This document shows, piece after piece, positions 22,817 through 35,200 of a DNA stretch of 64,000 bases (the first letter of the stretch is position 1; each line of letters begins with the position of its first letter). Position numbers and translations under genes: made by a program. Source of the stretch: Saccoglossus kowalevskii (lineage: Eukaryota > Hemichordata > Enteropneusta > Harrimaniidae). Below the pieces are notes generated by a model. The model searched no databases. It was not told the origin of the DNA and saw nothing but the letters and a program-made list of their open reading frames with translations. The stretch is from NCBI RefSeq assembly GCF_000003605.2, contig NW_003105600.1, forward strand, positions 251,961-315,960. Reading direction: 5' to 3'.

Positions 22817-25221
22817 TTTTATAATCTATTGACAATGAGTGAAATATTACAGATAGCATCTTATAATCACTTTCGCTTACCATGATATGATAATTGTTGT
22901 AATTATCTGTATTACTTCTATATTGTTTTACGGGCAGCTGAAGTAGGTGCATAAAATGAATTTAGCAATCAGTAAAATCCGTATTTAGATGCGAGTGTTT
23001 TGAATTCAGCTCCCTCAATTCTGATTTATAATGAATAAAACCCCATTTGTTTATGCATACCGCCATAGAGATGTATCGACATAGTCGTTGGGAAATGTTT
23101 CTCCGCAAACTAATCAGTTTACATTTCGACAAAAAAACAGTTCTGCGTCAGGATATGTTATCCTTAATTATGTTTGCTTTAATGCCTTCAGCAACACACG
23201 GGAAAGTGGGAATTCGACTCGTTTACATAATTCACATGTCTTGCTTTAAAGATACATTATTTCTGAATCAAGACAGCGCATGCGTAATTGCGCAACCCCG
23301 ACCTGGCGAGGTACCGACGATGTGTCAAAACATTTGACACGCTGATAATATATTTATTCACACATGTACATTAATTGTATATGTTCATGATAATTTTATT
23401 TAGCTGGGTTCACTTATAACAATTCATTCTAGATCCTTTTTTTTCGAAAGAAATAGTAAAACCTTGTGCAATAGTTATTGTTGTGATTAGATAAGGTATG
23501 TCGGCTGTCAAATTAAATACACATTTCAAGTCTATGCATATGAGAAGAAAATGCCTACAATGTTGTTAGTGTTGCTGTTATTGTTGTTGTTTTCATTTTG
23601 GTCATCTTCAATTTTAGCAACCATATTAATCACTATTAATCAGCCGAGTTCAGTTTTGGTATAACTAGCAAATTTTGTTGAAATTAAACATTTGTTAGAA
23701 GTAGAAATAATAGAAAGTATTTATATTGCTGATACTGAGAAGCACATTTTAGTAATATGCTCTTCAAAATGAGTCAGATAAGTGGAGTAAACCGATATGT
23801 AATGTGGCTCAAAGGGGAATTTCGGGGATTACTCGCTTCGTAGGGATACCATAAGACCTTATAACGGAACACTGAAGTCATTCACACACCCATGTAGTCA
23901 AACACAGTCAGTTTCTGGAGTTGAGCTTCGATGTTCTTTAATATTAAGACACGTGAGACACCCCTTGTTAGGTTATCGTAACAATCCGTCAAGACCTGCA
24001 CCTGGTATGACGTCCCAACGTCAACCCTATTTCCCCTCCCCCCATTTAAACGTTGGCGAGAAGTCAGTTCACACCTGCTGGCACATGAATTCACACTACG
24101 TGGACAAATTGTAATGCATGAACAAAGAAATTTGAGTCGGCGTGGGTTCCCACGCCTTCTTCCGTTTTCGCAGTGTGGTGTCAAAATGCCAGCATGATGC
24201 AAACATGACAGATATTTTGTTTTTATATAAAAGTGCAGTGTAGTTTTCCCGTTTTATTGCACCCTTATTAAGACTTATATATAATTTACTTTATATTATG
24301 CTATACGTGACATCTACAATAATACAGTACATGTAGTATTATTTGAGGAACATGAATATTACTTAATGTTGATGTAATTATGATGACTCCAATGTTCTTT
24401 TCCATTTTTGGCCACAATTGTTTCCACCAAAATTTTAACAATTTTGCGTGGTTTCAGGACTTTTGTACTAAAATATAAATGTTTGTGCTTTATGAATTTG
24501 TATCTATCAATCAATTTGTTATTCATTTTAGATTTTCAATAGACAATGTTGTATCATTTAAGCTGTGTTTTTAAATTACAAATGGTATAAATGTCGATGG
24601 AATCGTGATTGATATTTCAATAATGTTCAATCATCATTAATACAAGCCAAACCATAACGTCGTTACCAATTCCGTTTATAATGACGCGAACCGTGATTAT
24701 ATAATCGGAGAAGCAGATATAATAACATGATAGAACATTCTGTAAATGTCACGAGCGATGAGAGCATACCTCGCTGATAATGATAGAAAATTACCAGCCG
24801 CTTTCAGGTCAAAGCGTTCTATCAATAGTATTGGGAGAGATAAATAGAACTAAAGAATCCAATTCATTCCTATTTACTGAACAGCACTATTCATAAACGA
24901 GATCTCGCCCGAAGCGTCTAGTAATTTGCTATTATTATTCAGGACTATGTTCCCCAGTTTTTACAATTACCGGGTGCGCATGCGCTATGTACATGTACAT
25001 AACGCAGATTTAGTGATCAGTCACATAACATGCGATAGGTGAAAAGCTGAAGTATGGAGATGTATTAAAGATGCTGCCAGAATATATTATCATAACGTAA
25101 ACGTGTTTATAAATATTATGTCTGTATAAATGTGTCAGTCAGTTTATGGTAATATGATGTGATGAAGGTGCCGACGCGTAAAACACTTTATTATACATCT
25201 GTCACCGTAACCGTATCTGTC

Positions 25222-25495
25222 GCAATAAGTTACAGCGTGCCGTAATTTTGCGGTATTTTACGGGGTATTTTCGATCTACCATATTAGGAAATGCGAATTC
25301 CAAATATGGAAGAACAAACATGGCTGCCACTAAGGTTTGACCGGACTCCACACAAATAAGTTCGCTTATTCTGTTCTAAACTTTTTGGATTTTGGCATTC
25401 CCATGATGTATCCTTGGAAGGATATGTATTGTATTAAGGTTATAACGAGGATACCTCAAAGTGTGCACTCAGGCAGTACGCCGTCGTATCAACCA
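25222..25495 (+). repeat. Dispersed repeat family 3, copy 1
   Basis: It shares ordered blocks with 28103: 'gtgccgtaattttgcggta', 'gcgaattccaaatatgga', 'acaaacatggctgcc', 'ttttgaccgga'-like and 'cacacaaa' segments, 'ggcattc.catgatgta', and 'gaggatac.caaag' with 'gcactcag'. Similarity is clear but well below identity, with several indels. No open frame spans it. It is probably a non-autonomous DNA element. Confidence 0.7.
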
Positions 25496-27371
25496 TAATA
25501 ACATGTTTTTTATAACATGTGTATCTCAACAACTATTACAGTTTTCTCAAAACCTGATTGAAACTTGGTATATGCATGCTGTTTTTGTACTTCACTATTT
25601 CATATTGATTTAGAATAACTTTATGCATTATAATTGGCTAATTTGCATGCTGGACGGACATATTCGTCTTCTCATATATATCAAAACTTTACACAAAATA
25701 TACAAACTTAAATACTTATTGTACATATTCACTGACTACCTTAAGTTAAATACATTTTCTTCTATTTGGTTTCATTATTATTAATTTGAACTCTTTTTTG
25801 TTATTTAATATTATAAAATCCATAATTTATAATTCAATACCCCAGAGGTATGAATCAAATGCTTTGTAAATAATTCGTCGCCATGCGTGTATCTCATAAC
25901 TATTTGTGTTACATCCGGGACATACAACTGCCGTTTAGGATGTAACTATTGATTAGCTTCACAAAATAGCAGACGTTTTTTTTTCAAGAAAATTATGGGA
26001 AAGTTGGCATATGTGAGGAAAATACCTCAATACAAAGAAACCGAATAACAGACGCACAACAGCTGTATTGCAACGACAAAGAACTATAGTTACTGTGAGT
26101 GTAAAATAGTGCCGAGTCAACAATAAATGTTATCTCGGGTTCCATTCACACACTAAATCTTCTCATGTTGCAAACAAAACAACATCGAGTTGGTGGAGTA
26201 TACACAGTATATTGACATTTAGACGAGACGCTGTCTGTCTAAATAGAAATTATTTATAGTTGTTCCGTCAGGATTCAGCAACAATATTGATTATGTGTTA
26301 CTTGCTAATCGTGTACTATTTGTATAGAGAAATGCGTATATAAAATACCGACTGTGAGTTTTAAGAACACACATTTCCCATTTAGAGTGATTCCATTTTT
26401 TTTTGTAATAACAGTTATTTGAGTACACTATTTATGTAGTGTGCAAAACAATGTCAACAAGTTAAAATTTTCCACAGTTGATTTTATCTCACTGCATGGT
26501 TTCTGAAATTGTGTTTTTGCGCGGAATTCCTGTTGCGTTAGGCATTATGTGGGTTATCATTATGTTACTAGTGTAAAAAAATCAGTAATTTTTCTTCAAT
26601 TTTGAGACCTATTTGTATATTTCTCATTCTCATAAAACACAATCTTATGTGCAGTGTACATCATAATTTATTTTATATACATTAGTGCATCAAAACATTT
26701 GCGGGGAGGATAATTCATGTTTGTGATAAAACTGACGCAATAACTTTCATGTTTTTGAATAAACACACCGTTTAAATTGAAAACACGTGTATTATATTTT
26801 CAGCCAAAACAAAAGTGTCTTTGCATTTAAAAAAAAAATGTCGATGTAATTAAAATGCGTTTTGATGAAAATTATGCACATTTTAAGCATATCAAAATAT
26901 ATGTTTGTACAGGACAAACATTTTGTATTAAAGATTTATTGATCGGACATTTATGGATCCATCCAGCAATATGCACCACAAGTACTAACAAAATCAGAGA
27001 AATAAATTAAACTACATTACCTTTCAACATTACAGTATAAATGTCACTTGCCTATCTAAGCGTACAAAGAAGGTGACGCAATCAAATGCATAATGAATGG
27101 CCATGTCATTAGTATTCATGGAATTATGTGTTATATGATATTTAGAGTTTATCAAATTCAGAAACAGTATCAGTCGTGTAATTAATTGTATGTACTTTTA
27201 CATGTCCTTATCTATAATTATAACCTGTCATCGATTACGTAGTGTGGCAGTTGTGATGCAGGTGACACCATAGCATTTTAGTATGCTAAATTCAGGTTTA
27301 AATGTTGTTTTAGTTTCGAGTGAACATTATTTGCAAGTGTAATTAAAACATTATTCTCGGAAACTGTTCAA

Positions 27372-27602
27372 TTTGAGGCACTTTAGAAAGCACACACACA
27401 TGAAATGTTTCAACCTAAAGCACCAGACTAGAAAGGTTTCACAAAATGCTGATGTATAAGATACATGAGAGTAACTAAAAATGATTTATTTGGAAGCACT
27501 TGAAAGCAAACACTATATATGCTATATTTCATTCTAAAATACCGGACTAAAAATGTTTCATGAAATGACTTTGTAAGCAACTAAAATAACAACAACTTAT
27601 TT
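27372..27602. repeat. Tandem duplication, two units near 115 bp
   Basis: Unit 1 (about 27375-27490) and unit 2 (27492-27602) share, in order, 'gcactt.agaaagca.aca', 'atgaaatgtttca' or 'atatttcat', 'ctaaa', 'cc.gactaaaaatgtttca', 'aaatg', 'agtaactaaaaa' or 'agcaactaaaat', and a final 'ttattt'. The copies are diverged, which suggests an old local duplication. Confidence 0.55.
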
Positions 27603-28102
27603 AATATTACCAACACACGTTACCATGGTCATCAGACATACTTTTGAATTTGTAGAATTAATGTAGCGACAAATGTATCGATTTTCGATAATAAGCAGTT
27701 TTATATTATCTGTATTGGCAGTTAATGTTACGTGCGTAAACATCACGCACCTGTCATAAGTGCAGTAACAGTGAAATTTAATATGCAAGGTGTTATCAAT
27801 GTTCAATGTACAGAAGTTATTCCTAATACGATGAGAATTTTTCTCTGATAATAATGTTTTCAAATGATTTTTTATGTGTTTTCCCCGCGAATCTGTTGTG
27901 CAGAGGACGGTATTCAAGACAACAATACAACCACGTCGAAGTCATTGCAAAATTTTAGGCAGGTTATATCCTAGAGCAGAATTGTTTAAAGATGTTATGG
28001 CCATGATATCCACAATTGACTTGAAAAGCTTGAATTTCAGTAAATAAACCTAATCAGTTGTACATAAGTCGAAGAATTAATTAATGTATATTATTATACA
28101 CG

Positions 28103-28417
28103 CCATAAGGTTACAGTGTGCCGTAATTTTGCGGTATTGCACTGAAACGCGAATTCCAAATATGGAACGATTACGTGCGTTAGTTTCCTCAAATAATAAA
28201 AACAAACATGGCTGCCCCAGGTTTTGACCGGACCCCACACAAAAAAGTTCGCTAAACCTGTTCGGCATTCCTATGATGTACTCCTGGGAGGAATAGATGT
28301 ATATTAATTAGGTTATTAAGAGGATACTGCAAAGTATGCACTCAGACAGAACAGTTGGAGTATCGACCGACGAGCATACTTTGCATTGCATACTTTGCAG
28401 TATCCTCGTAACAACCT
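28103..28417 (+). repeat. Dispersed repeat family 3, copy 2, with terminal inverted repeat
   Basis: It is the partner of the copy at 25222, in the same orientation. Its right end forms a large imperfect palindrome: 28310-28340 (AGGTTATTAAGAGGATACTG and on to AAAGTATGCA) pairs with 28388-28417 (GCATACTTTGCAGTATCCTC and on to AACAACCT) around a loop of about 47 bases. A shorter direct repeat, GCATACTTTGCA, is duplicated inside the right arm. Confidence 0.7.
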
Positions 28418-29082
28418 CATATTCATGAACCAAACATAGAATGTTTGATATCAAAACAAAATTACAATTTTCCTTAGACTAGAAATATCTCAAAAGAATT
28501 GTATTCCAGAAGACAATTACACAATGTAAATGCTTTACCAATTGGTTAATGTATATATACACTGTTTACCTGTTACGTATATTACGTAATAGGCTCGTAG
28601 AATTGTCTCCATTCAGCAACACTTACCGTCTTCTACGCCAACTGATAATTCTAAGAAAAACTAACTTGGTTAATGGTTCCAAAATGAACATATATTGTTT
28701 CTTCTGGTGAACAGGTTTGTTCCAGTACTGCCTGTTAAGGGTGCATAGTAGATCATGAATAATATATGTTATTTGTCCAGGATTTGCTTGTGCATTTCTA
28801 ATTAGTCCCTGTGAGGCCGTGCTCATTACACTCCATTTAGAAATGTTCTTTCAGGACTGTCACGTGATGAGGAACACGCATGTCTGCAGTGGTGATGCGC
28901 TTGCCTTGGTGACGAGTTTGAATCTTGCGTTATAATGTATGTATCGTCGTTTTATTTTTTCCCACAAGTATTTAGTCATACTTCTTTCAGTTTGACCAAC
29001 ACTGGCCATAAATCCAGCAGTCCTTTATTAACATTGCTAACTCGAAATATGAAAAAATCTATTAATTTTCCTAAAAGAGTTG

Positions 29083-29172
29083 TATTATTAAGATTGTTTT
29101 ATGTGGATACCGCAACTTATACACCCGTATTACTGTACTATCTATATGAAAACTTTGTGGTATCCTCATATT
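29083..29172 (+). repeat. Family 3 terminal fragment
   Basis: 'tattaagattgttttatgtg' with 'gataccgcaact' resembles the family 3 right end ('tattaaggttataacgagga'). It is answered by an inverted 'aactttgtggtatcctcat' at 29148-29167. Only this hairpin end is visible. It abuts the MITE that begins at 29182. Confidence 0.45.
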
Positions 29173-29181
29173 AATCACATA

Positions 29182-29316
29182 CTAAAGGCTAGTGGTCGTC
29201 GCACAGTGTCCTGTTTGATATAGAACTCATAGCGACGCATACGATACGTGTAAAATACACTATTGTTTTACCTCAAATTTGAAAGCGCGTTGTACGACGG
29301 CCACCACCCTTTCGAG
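29182..29316. mobile_element. MITE, same family as 870-1008
   Basis: The left end is CTAAAGGCTAGTGGTCGTCG; the right end, reverse complemented, is CGAAAGGGTGGTGGCCGTCG, giving inverted repeats of about 25 bases. The interior block 'gatatagaactcatagcgac' matches 'gatatgggactcatagcgac' of the first copy. Length 135 bp. The TTAA ends of the first copy are not intact here. Confidence 0.65.
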
Positions 29317-32015
29317 TAAAGTAATGAATGCAATACTAGACATGTCATTCGCTCACATTTCAACTGTACGCCGACCATTTATTCGCCGATCTGGCACTAA
29401 CAGTCCATCATAATCACATATAATTGCTCTTCTTCTTCCATTATTTCAAATGTCGGGTGACTAACGAGAATGTTACTATGACGATATTTTCATCTCCGTT
29501 AATTTATCATTACTGTCAACAAATGTTCAGATATTTACTCTCAAACACCATAATTCAACAAAGTTGACAAATAATTGACATATAAATTGATAGCTTCGTT
29601 CCAATATCATCCGACATATTACGTAAAAATTATAGCGTTTGGAAATTACAGCGTTCGTTGCTGATTGTTTTATAATTGATTTTCTGTTAGAGATACTTCA
29701 TCATTCCGCACAATTCCAGAGGGATGATAGATTGGTATTAACGATTGCCGTTGATGTACATTGTGCAGTTTGCACACACAGAACAATTTAAAACAATTTG
29801 AAATTTGCACTCCATTGTAGCTGTTACATTATGTTGCAATACATAACCAAGATATACCGTGTCTTATTTTTGTAGTTACCGTAAACAAAAACGTATTTAT
29901 TGCGATGAAGTAACATTATTTTAAAGATGTGTCAGGCATTGTGATCAATATATTGATTTTTACGGTGAACAATTATTACAAATGATCATACATATATTTA
30001 TTGTAATTATAATATATCGATGAATTCTTTTCAATAACTTTTTCAGGCAAAATCCGCGACGTTTGGTTAATCGAGGTTAAATAAACAGAATTGAAAGAAT
30101 TATTTATACACCTACGAGTACCAGCATTATCTGATGATTAGGGCTTTTCAGGATTTCAATTCTTTATATTTAGAGAATGAATTGTAATAAGAAATACCAA
30201 GAAATAAAGTAGTGCGAGTGACAATGGCTGTCTTTTTTATTATCAAAAAAAATGCATGGCCATGTGACTGAATCCGCATTTCACAAAGCCAATAATGAAG
30301 ACGTACAGGGGTACATATCAGACTAAAAATAACCCTGGTACTTGTGTTATGCAATACACTGATAATGTATACACAATTTTAAGGAAAATCTCTCAGTTTC
30401 CATTCTTTCATTAAATGACACATAGAAAGTATAAGACTGTCACGCGTGAATCAATGGATTACCGTCGCAATAACAATGTACGGTGCAATCACAAAAAAAA
30501 CACACAAAAAAACGGGTGACGTCCACAGTTGCATCTCGACTGTTTTGTATTGAATACTCCCCCTATTTTCATAATGGGGGCGAAATATACGTGAAACAAA
30601 TTAGCGATATCCATGTAGACAAGACAACAGTAATTTAGTAAAGTTTCTGCGATGAAATACCAATCGATATTGTTGATAATAAATAAAAATGTTACGCACT
30701 CGATGTCCGGGCTTACGAAAAACACTATATCGGAAATATGTCGTAAGACGACGTACGTACCACGCTGAATTGTAACGTTTATCATCGAACACAATGTGCC
30801 ACAGTAGATATTCATATTGGTAACAGTGATATGAGTGTCAAATAGAGAAACAACTCGCAGCTGCTGTAATTCAAGTTACTTAAAACAATTCACCAGTTTA
30901 GATCAAAACGTACACTTAAAAGTCGCAAATATATAACCTGTATTGCAATTGAGATATTTCTCTTCACGTTTCAGGTTTTCATGACATTATATAAGTGCTG
31001 ATAAAAGCCTAGTCAGCACAAAATATTATACATTATCATTGGCAATTAAAAAGAAAACAAATATAATCTAGTAGTAGAGTAGTATATATAACGTATGCCT
31101 AGACAGAACAATTCTTGTCGTTGTAAATTAATTCACAGTAAGGGCATATCTAGCGCATTCACAAATATATTGTCAGATTACCGGGTAGTATTGATGAATG
31201 CATGACGGACAATTAGGTGGGAATGAGGCATGCGGTCAAAGAAATGTTTTCATCGTCCAACCATATGTTTATGTATATTGGGTGATTCATTTGAAAAGGA
31301 TAATATGCTGTTTATGACCAATTGCCGCTAGATGGTGAATGATTCTGTCTGGCATATATTGTCTGGAGACGTCAAATGTATCTACAGACGACACTGTTGA
31401 ATATAACACATTGATGTTATGTTCGAGCTGTTCATTTGAAAGAAAGGAAAGTATCGTTAATCATATTTTCTGTATGTCCGAGTCCGTAGAGCAGGATAAA
31501 TTCGTCATAATCAGTTCCTACTTCACGTGACTAAATTGCTTCGCAGACGTTCAACAAACGACTGATTTAAGGCGTGTATACTACCGACCAATACTCTCTA
31601 TGCTGCATATCCCCACGCTTCTGACTAATCGAAGCAATACATGTGTAAGTTAAGTTCAAAACTGCTATGAACGGCACAGGGCGGTGATGCAATTGTATTC
31701 CACACAAATCACGTCTTGCTCGTGCGGTAACAAATAATATTAAATAAGGATGATAATGCAACAAAATAAAAGTAAAACTGAGTTCATTAAAATACCAACA
31801 GCAGCGTATTAAGGGTCATCCAGATATTGGTTACACGTGTAAACCACGACTTCGTTGTAGTATAACAATATGTCACGTGAACATGTTTTTGATGCTATAT
31901 ATAAATAAATATATACGATAGTAGTCGATTTTTTTGCTTTTTTCATCTCACTTTATGGAATTTCAACCACAACTCGATAATATGTAGCGTGAAACAAATT
32001 ACCCACTCGAAAACC

Positions 32016-32206
32016 TTATTGTATCAAATGGCAAGCCTTCAAGGAGCTCCTAATAATGATATCAGTAACATCGTTAAATACGTGTTCTATATTTTTTGTG
32101 TCCGTTGCGCACGTAAAGTGTGAGTATATTTCCCGTGCCGGCTTCAAGTTGCACTCTTCAAACTTCGATTGGATGTACTCACCGGCCTCGTCGTATGTGT
32201 TAGGTC
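32016..32206 (-). CDS. G-alpha last exon (exon 8), C-terminal helix
   Basis: The acceptor is tttccaccacag|G. The exon enters in phase 1 and runs 191 bases to TAA (32016-32018). It encodes [17 protein letters not shown], the guanine-contacting [19 protein letters not shown], and the alpha-5 helix that docks into receptors. Gi proteins end LKDCGLF; here it is LKACHLIQ, one residue longer, so the conserved Cys is fifth from the end instead of fourth. The stop codon is clear in the sequence. Confidence 0.96.
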
Positions 32207-35200
32207 CTGTGGTGGAAAAGAGATGCAAACGAGATAAATCAATAGACTGTATGTATTACAGCCGAGGATAAAACAGCGTGTGCGTTGCAAGTGAGCCTGT
32301 GCGTCTGTAGACGCGGTAAAACACAGGCTCTCCACACGCTCTGTCTGTTTTGTTATTTACTGCCATTTCATACGCTTCGTACTCTAGCATCTTTGGTGCG
32401 CGTTCGTGACAAGTATTCATACAATCAGCACACATAATCAATAAAAGTATGAAAAACGATTGCGCTATTGTCTCGTACGTTGTATTTAATGAATTAAGCG
32501 GGAAGTGGTACCATTGAAGCTGGACTATCATTAAAGATCTGATGACAATGCGCTTCAAAATCATTTCTGAAAACTGGACCCCCGCATAGCGAAGCAAACA
32601 ACTGTGGAACATTGTTTTGTTATTATTGGTTGTTATTGGTGTCATTGTTTTTGGCAAAACACTGATATATTGTTGGCGTGGGAGATCCTCCGTGACATAG
32701 AAAATTAATAGAAAACGATACGATGTGGATCATTATAGAGCGTTCATTGCGAGATACCACGTTATACTTAGAATAGAACGTAATATCAAGACGAACAAAG
32801 GTCATAGCGTCGTCGTGACGTCAACACATCTAGTGAGATTCGACAAACGCGGGAGTATTGCGGTATTAGGATAACAATGTGCTATATGCATTTGGTGATG
32901 GTCAGGTTTGATGAAGTAAGAGTATTGCAACGTCATACTCCCCTCCCTAAAATAAATTCAAGTTCAAAATCAAAATTAAATCATACTACTGGACAAATTG
33001 TTCACAAAAGGTTGACCGATTTCTGATCTTATAAACTATTATAGTAGTTTGAAAAAATATCGATTTCGCAGTGTTTATTAAGTTTTTGCTGAAGATGCGC
33101 ATGCGTGACTTAACTTCGCAACGCCGACCTACGTCACAATATTGATTAAAACGCGATCACTCGAAACCTCAATATGAGCATCGTTATAGGAGATGATAAA
33201 GCTAAAGGCCATAAAAAAATTGGTTGCAAATATATAAAAAAAATCCAACGAACTAATCCAGCGTTCTCTTATATGATATTGGAATATCGTTGTCGAATAT
33301 GATAAAAAAAGAAATACGATGTCACAAACAATTTATTGAAACACGCGTTAACAATTTGCGGAAATTGAAATCAGATGAATTACAAAAGTATATTGTTATT
33401 TCCACTGGTCGACCTCGCTCCCTTCTCAAGGTTGTTATTAATTTATGTCACATACCAGTATGCAGGCGGCGGGAGTGATCCAAGATCCTTGGATACACCG
33501 TATTGGGTTGGAAAATAAGTGCACATGACAGAATTGTCAAATGTTGAATTCATACACTGACATGTTATTTACATGCAAGCTTGGTATATGATGGGTGTTA
33601 TACAATTCTAATATTATGAATATGACTTGCAAATATTAATTATTCTAACCGTGTACAAAATATACTAATTAGGTCAAACGCATAAATGGGGCCCCGTTAA
33701 ATCAATTATTCGATCACGACATAAAATAATACAATGTGACATCGTTACTGTATGTCAATGAGAGTTTCGCCGGTGGCGGCTGGCGGTGGCTGATTCTGAT
33801 TCGAAATTAAAAGCACAGACCTATTCAGAGAAAAGTGTACGAGGAATAGTAGTGCGCATGCGCAATACCTGCAGGCATGCGGTGACAAATAAATTTACAT
33901 AAAATAGAAATCATCATAAATGATTTTGATATTTACCAGTATATTCAGGAAAACATAGTGTTAAGGGCGACTTAGAAATTTTCTCTTCAAATATATCCTT
34001 CTTGTTGAGAAACAAAATAAAGGACGTCTCCTCAAACCATCCGCTGTTCAGCGTGGATTCGAACAGTTTCCTGGATTCGAACATACGATTCTATAAACGA
34101 AGGTAATTGTATAAATCAGTCACAATACCTAGGGATTAAAACTAATATTATTCAACTAAACCAACAGAATATATTGCCTTCAATTAATTTTATTGCATAC
34201 GACATGAAGGATATTCGAATTGTCGTACTATACGTATTTGCAAACCCACCAATACTAATCCTCAGCCATTCAGCGACCAATAGCGAAATAACTAAATGAA
34301 TATATCGGAGAGGCCAGACATTTGCACCTTCTAACATTAACGCAGTTTCTCAACCCTCTGTCCGCCAAAATGTTGGTGAGACAATTTTGCTTATTTTTAT
34401 GTATAAATTTGTTGATAATTTTGAACCAAATGGACATAATTTCTCATATTGTGTTGGTTTTAATTGTAAAAGGTGACACCAGTTTATTTTGATACTTTAT
34501 TGATTGATAAGGCCTTTTGTACTTGCCGATAAATACATACTGCGCAGAACAAATCCTGATCTAGGTTAAGCATCAGCCTTTTCACAATTGATGTAATTCT
34601 GTTCTATAAATAGATCGTTATTTATGTATGTAACCACGAGGTTACGGCAAGACTGAATGCATCCTCAGAAGTTGAATGATACCCGCGCTATTGTATATGC
34701 AGGAAGTCAGCTGAGGTACATTTCTGGTTCCGAGCACACATGTGTATGCTCAGGTATATTATTATATCACTGGGCAAGTCGGATTGCTTGTGGCTCCCCG
34801 CTGCGAACACTGTAATCAATCTGTATCTAAACTACAATAAACCGCTGATCGTATTAGGCCGTGCTCTGCTTATAATAATAATGTGTAATGAAAAAAATGC
34901 TGAGAGTATATACATGGCAACTCAAATGAATATATTATTAACATATGAGTGATTGTCAGTGCAGAATCTACGAAACCCATGATGATTAATGCAAGCGCAC
35001 GGATGAAACGTTTCCTTTTCCGGAATAGTTGATGTTTCATTTTATTAGCAAGGCCAATAGAGCCTCTTTTCCCAATATTTATTCCATATGTTCGTGTGTA
35101 ATTAATATCTCAATACCTTCTCCTTATGCTGCTGATAGAGAGCGTATGCACAGCATTGTACAAATCCACACATTCTCTCTCGGCTTTAATCTGCCACAAA

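Larger units (their letters stand above)
11015..32015. other. Intergenic region without a supported gene
   Basis: About 21 kb between the 3' end of the left-hand gene (plus strand) and the 3' end of the G-alpha gene (minus strand), so the two genes converge on it. It presumably holds the G-alpha 3' UTR next to 32015, although no polyadenylation signal close to that stop was found. Repeats and small tandem duplications are listed separately. The stretch 20000-20460 has more CpG and GC than its surroundings, but no transcript evidence can be read from it. Confidence 0.55.

Noticed and set aside
29895-29900. Minus-strand AATAAA as the G-alpha polyadenylation signal
   Set aside because: It lies 2.1 kb past the stop, and AATAAA is frequent by chance in AT-rich DNA; no closer signal was found, so none is called.
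32256-32657. Open frame of 133 codons on the minus strand upstream of the last G-alpha exon
   Set aside because: It lies within intron 7, includes the hairpin at 32276, and does not resemble G-alpha or any family I know.
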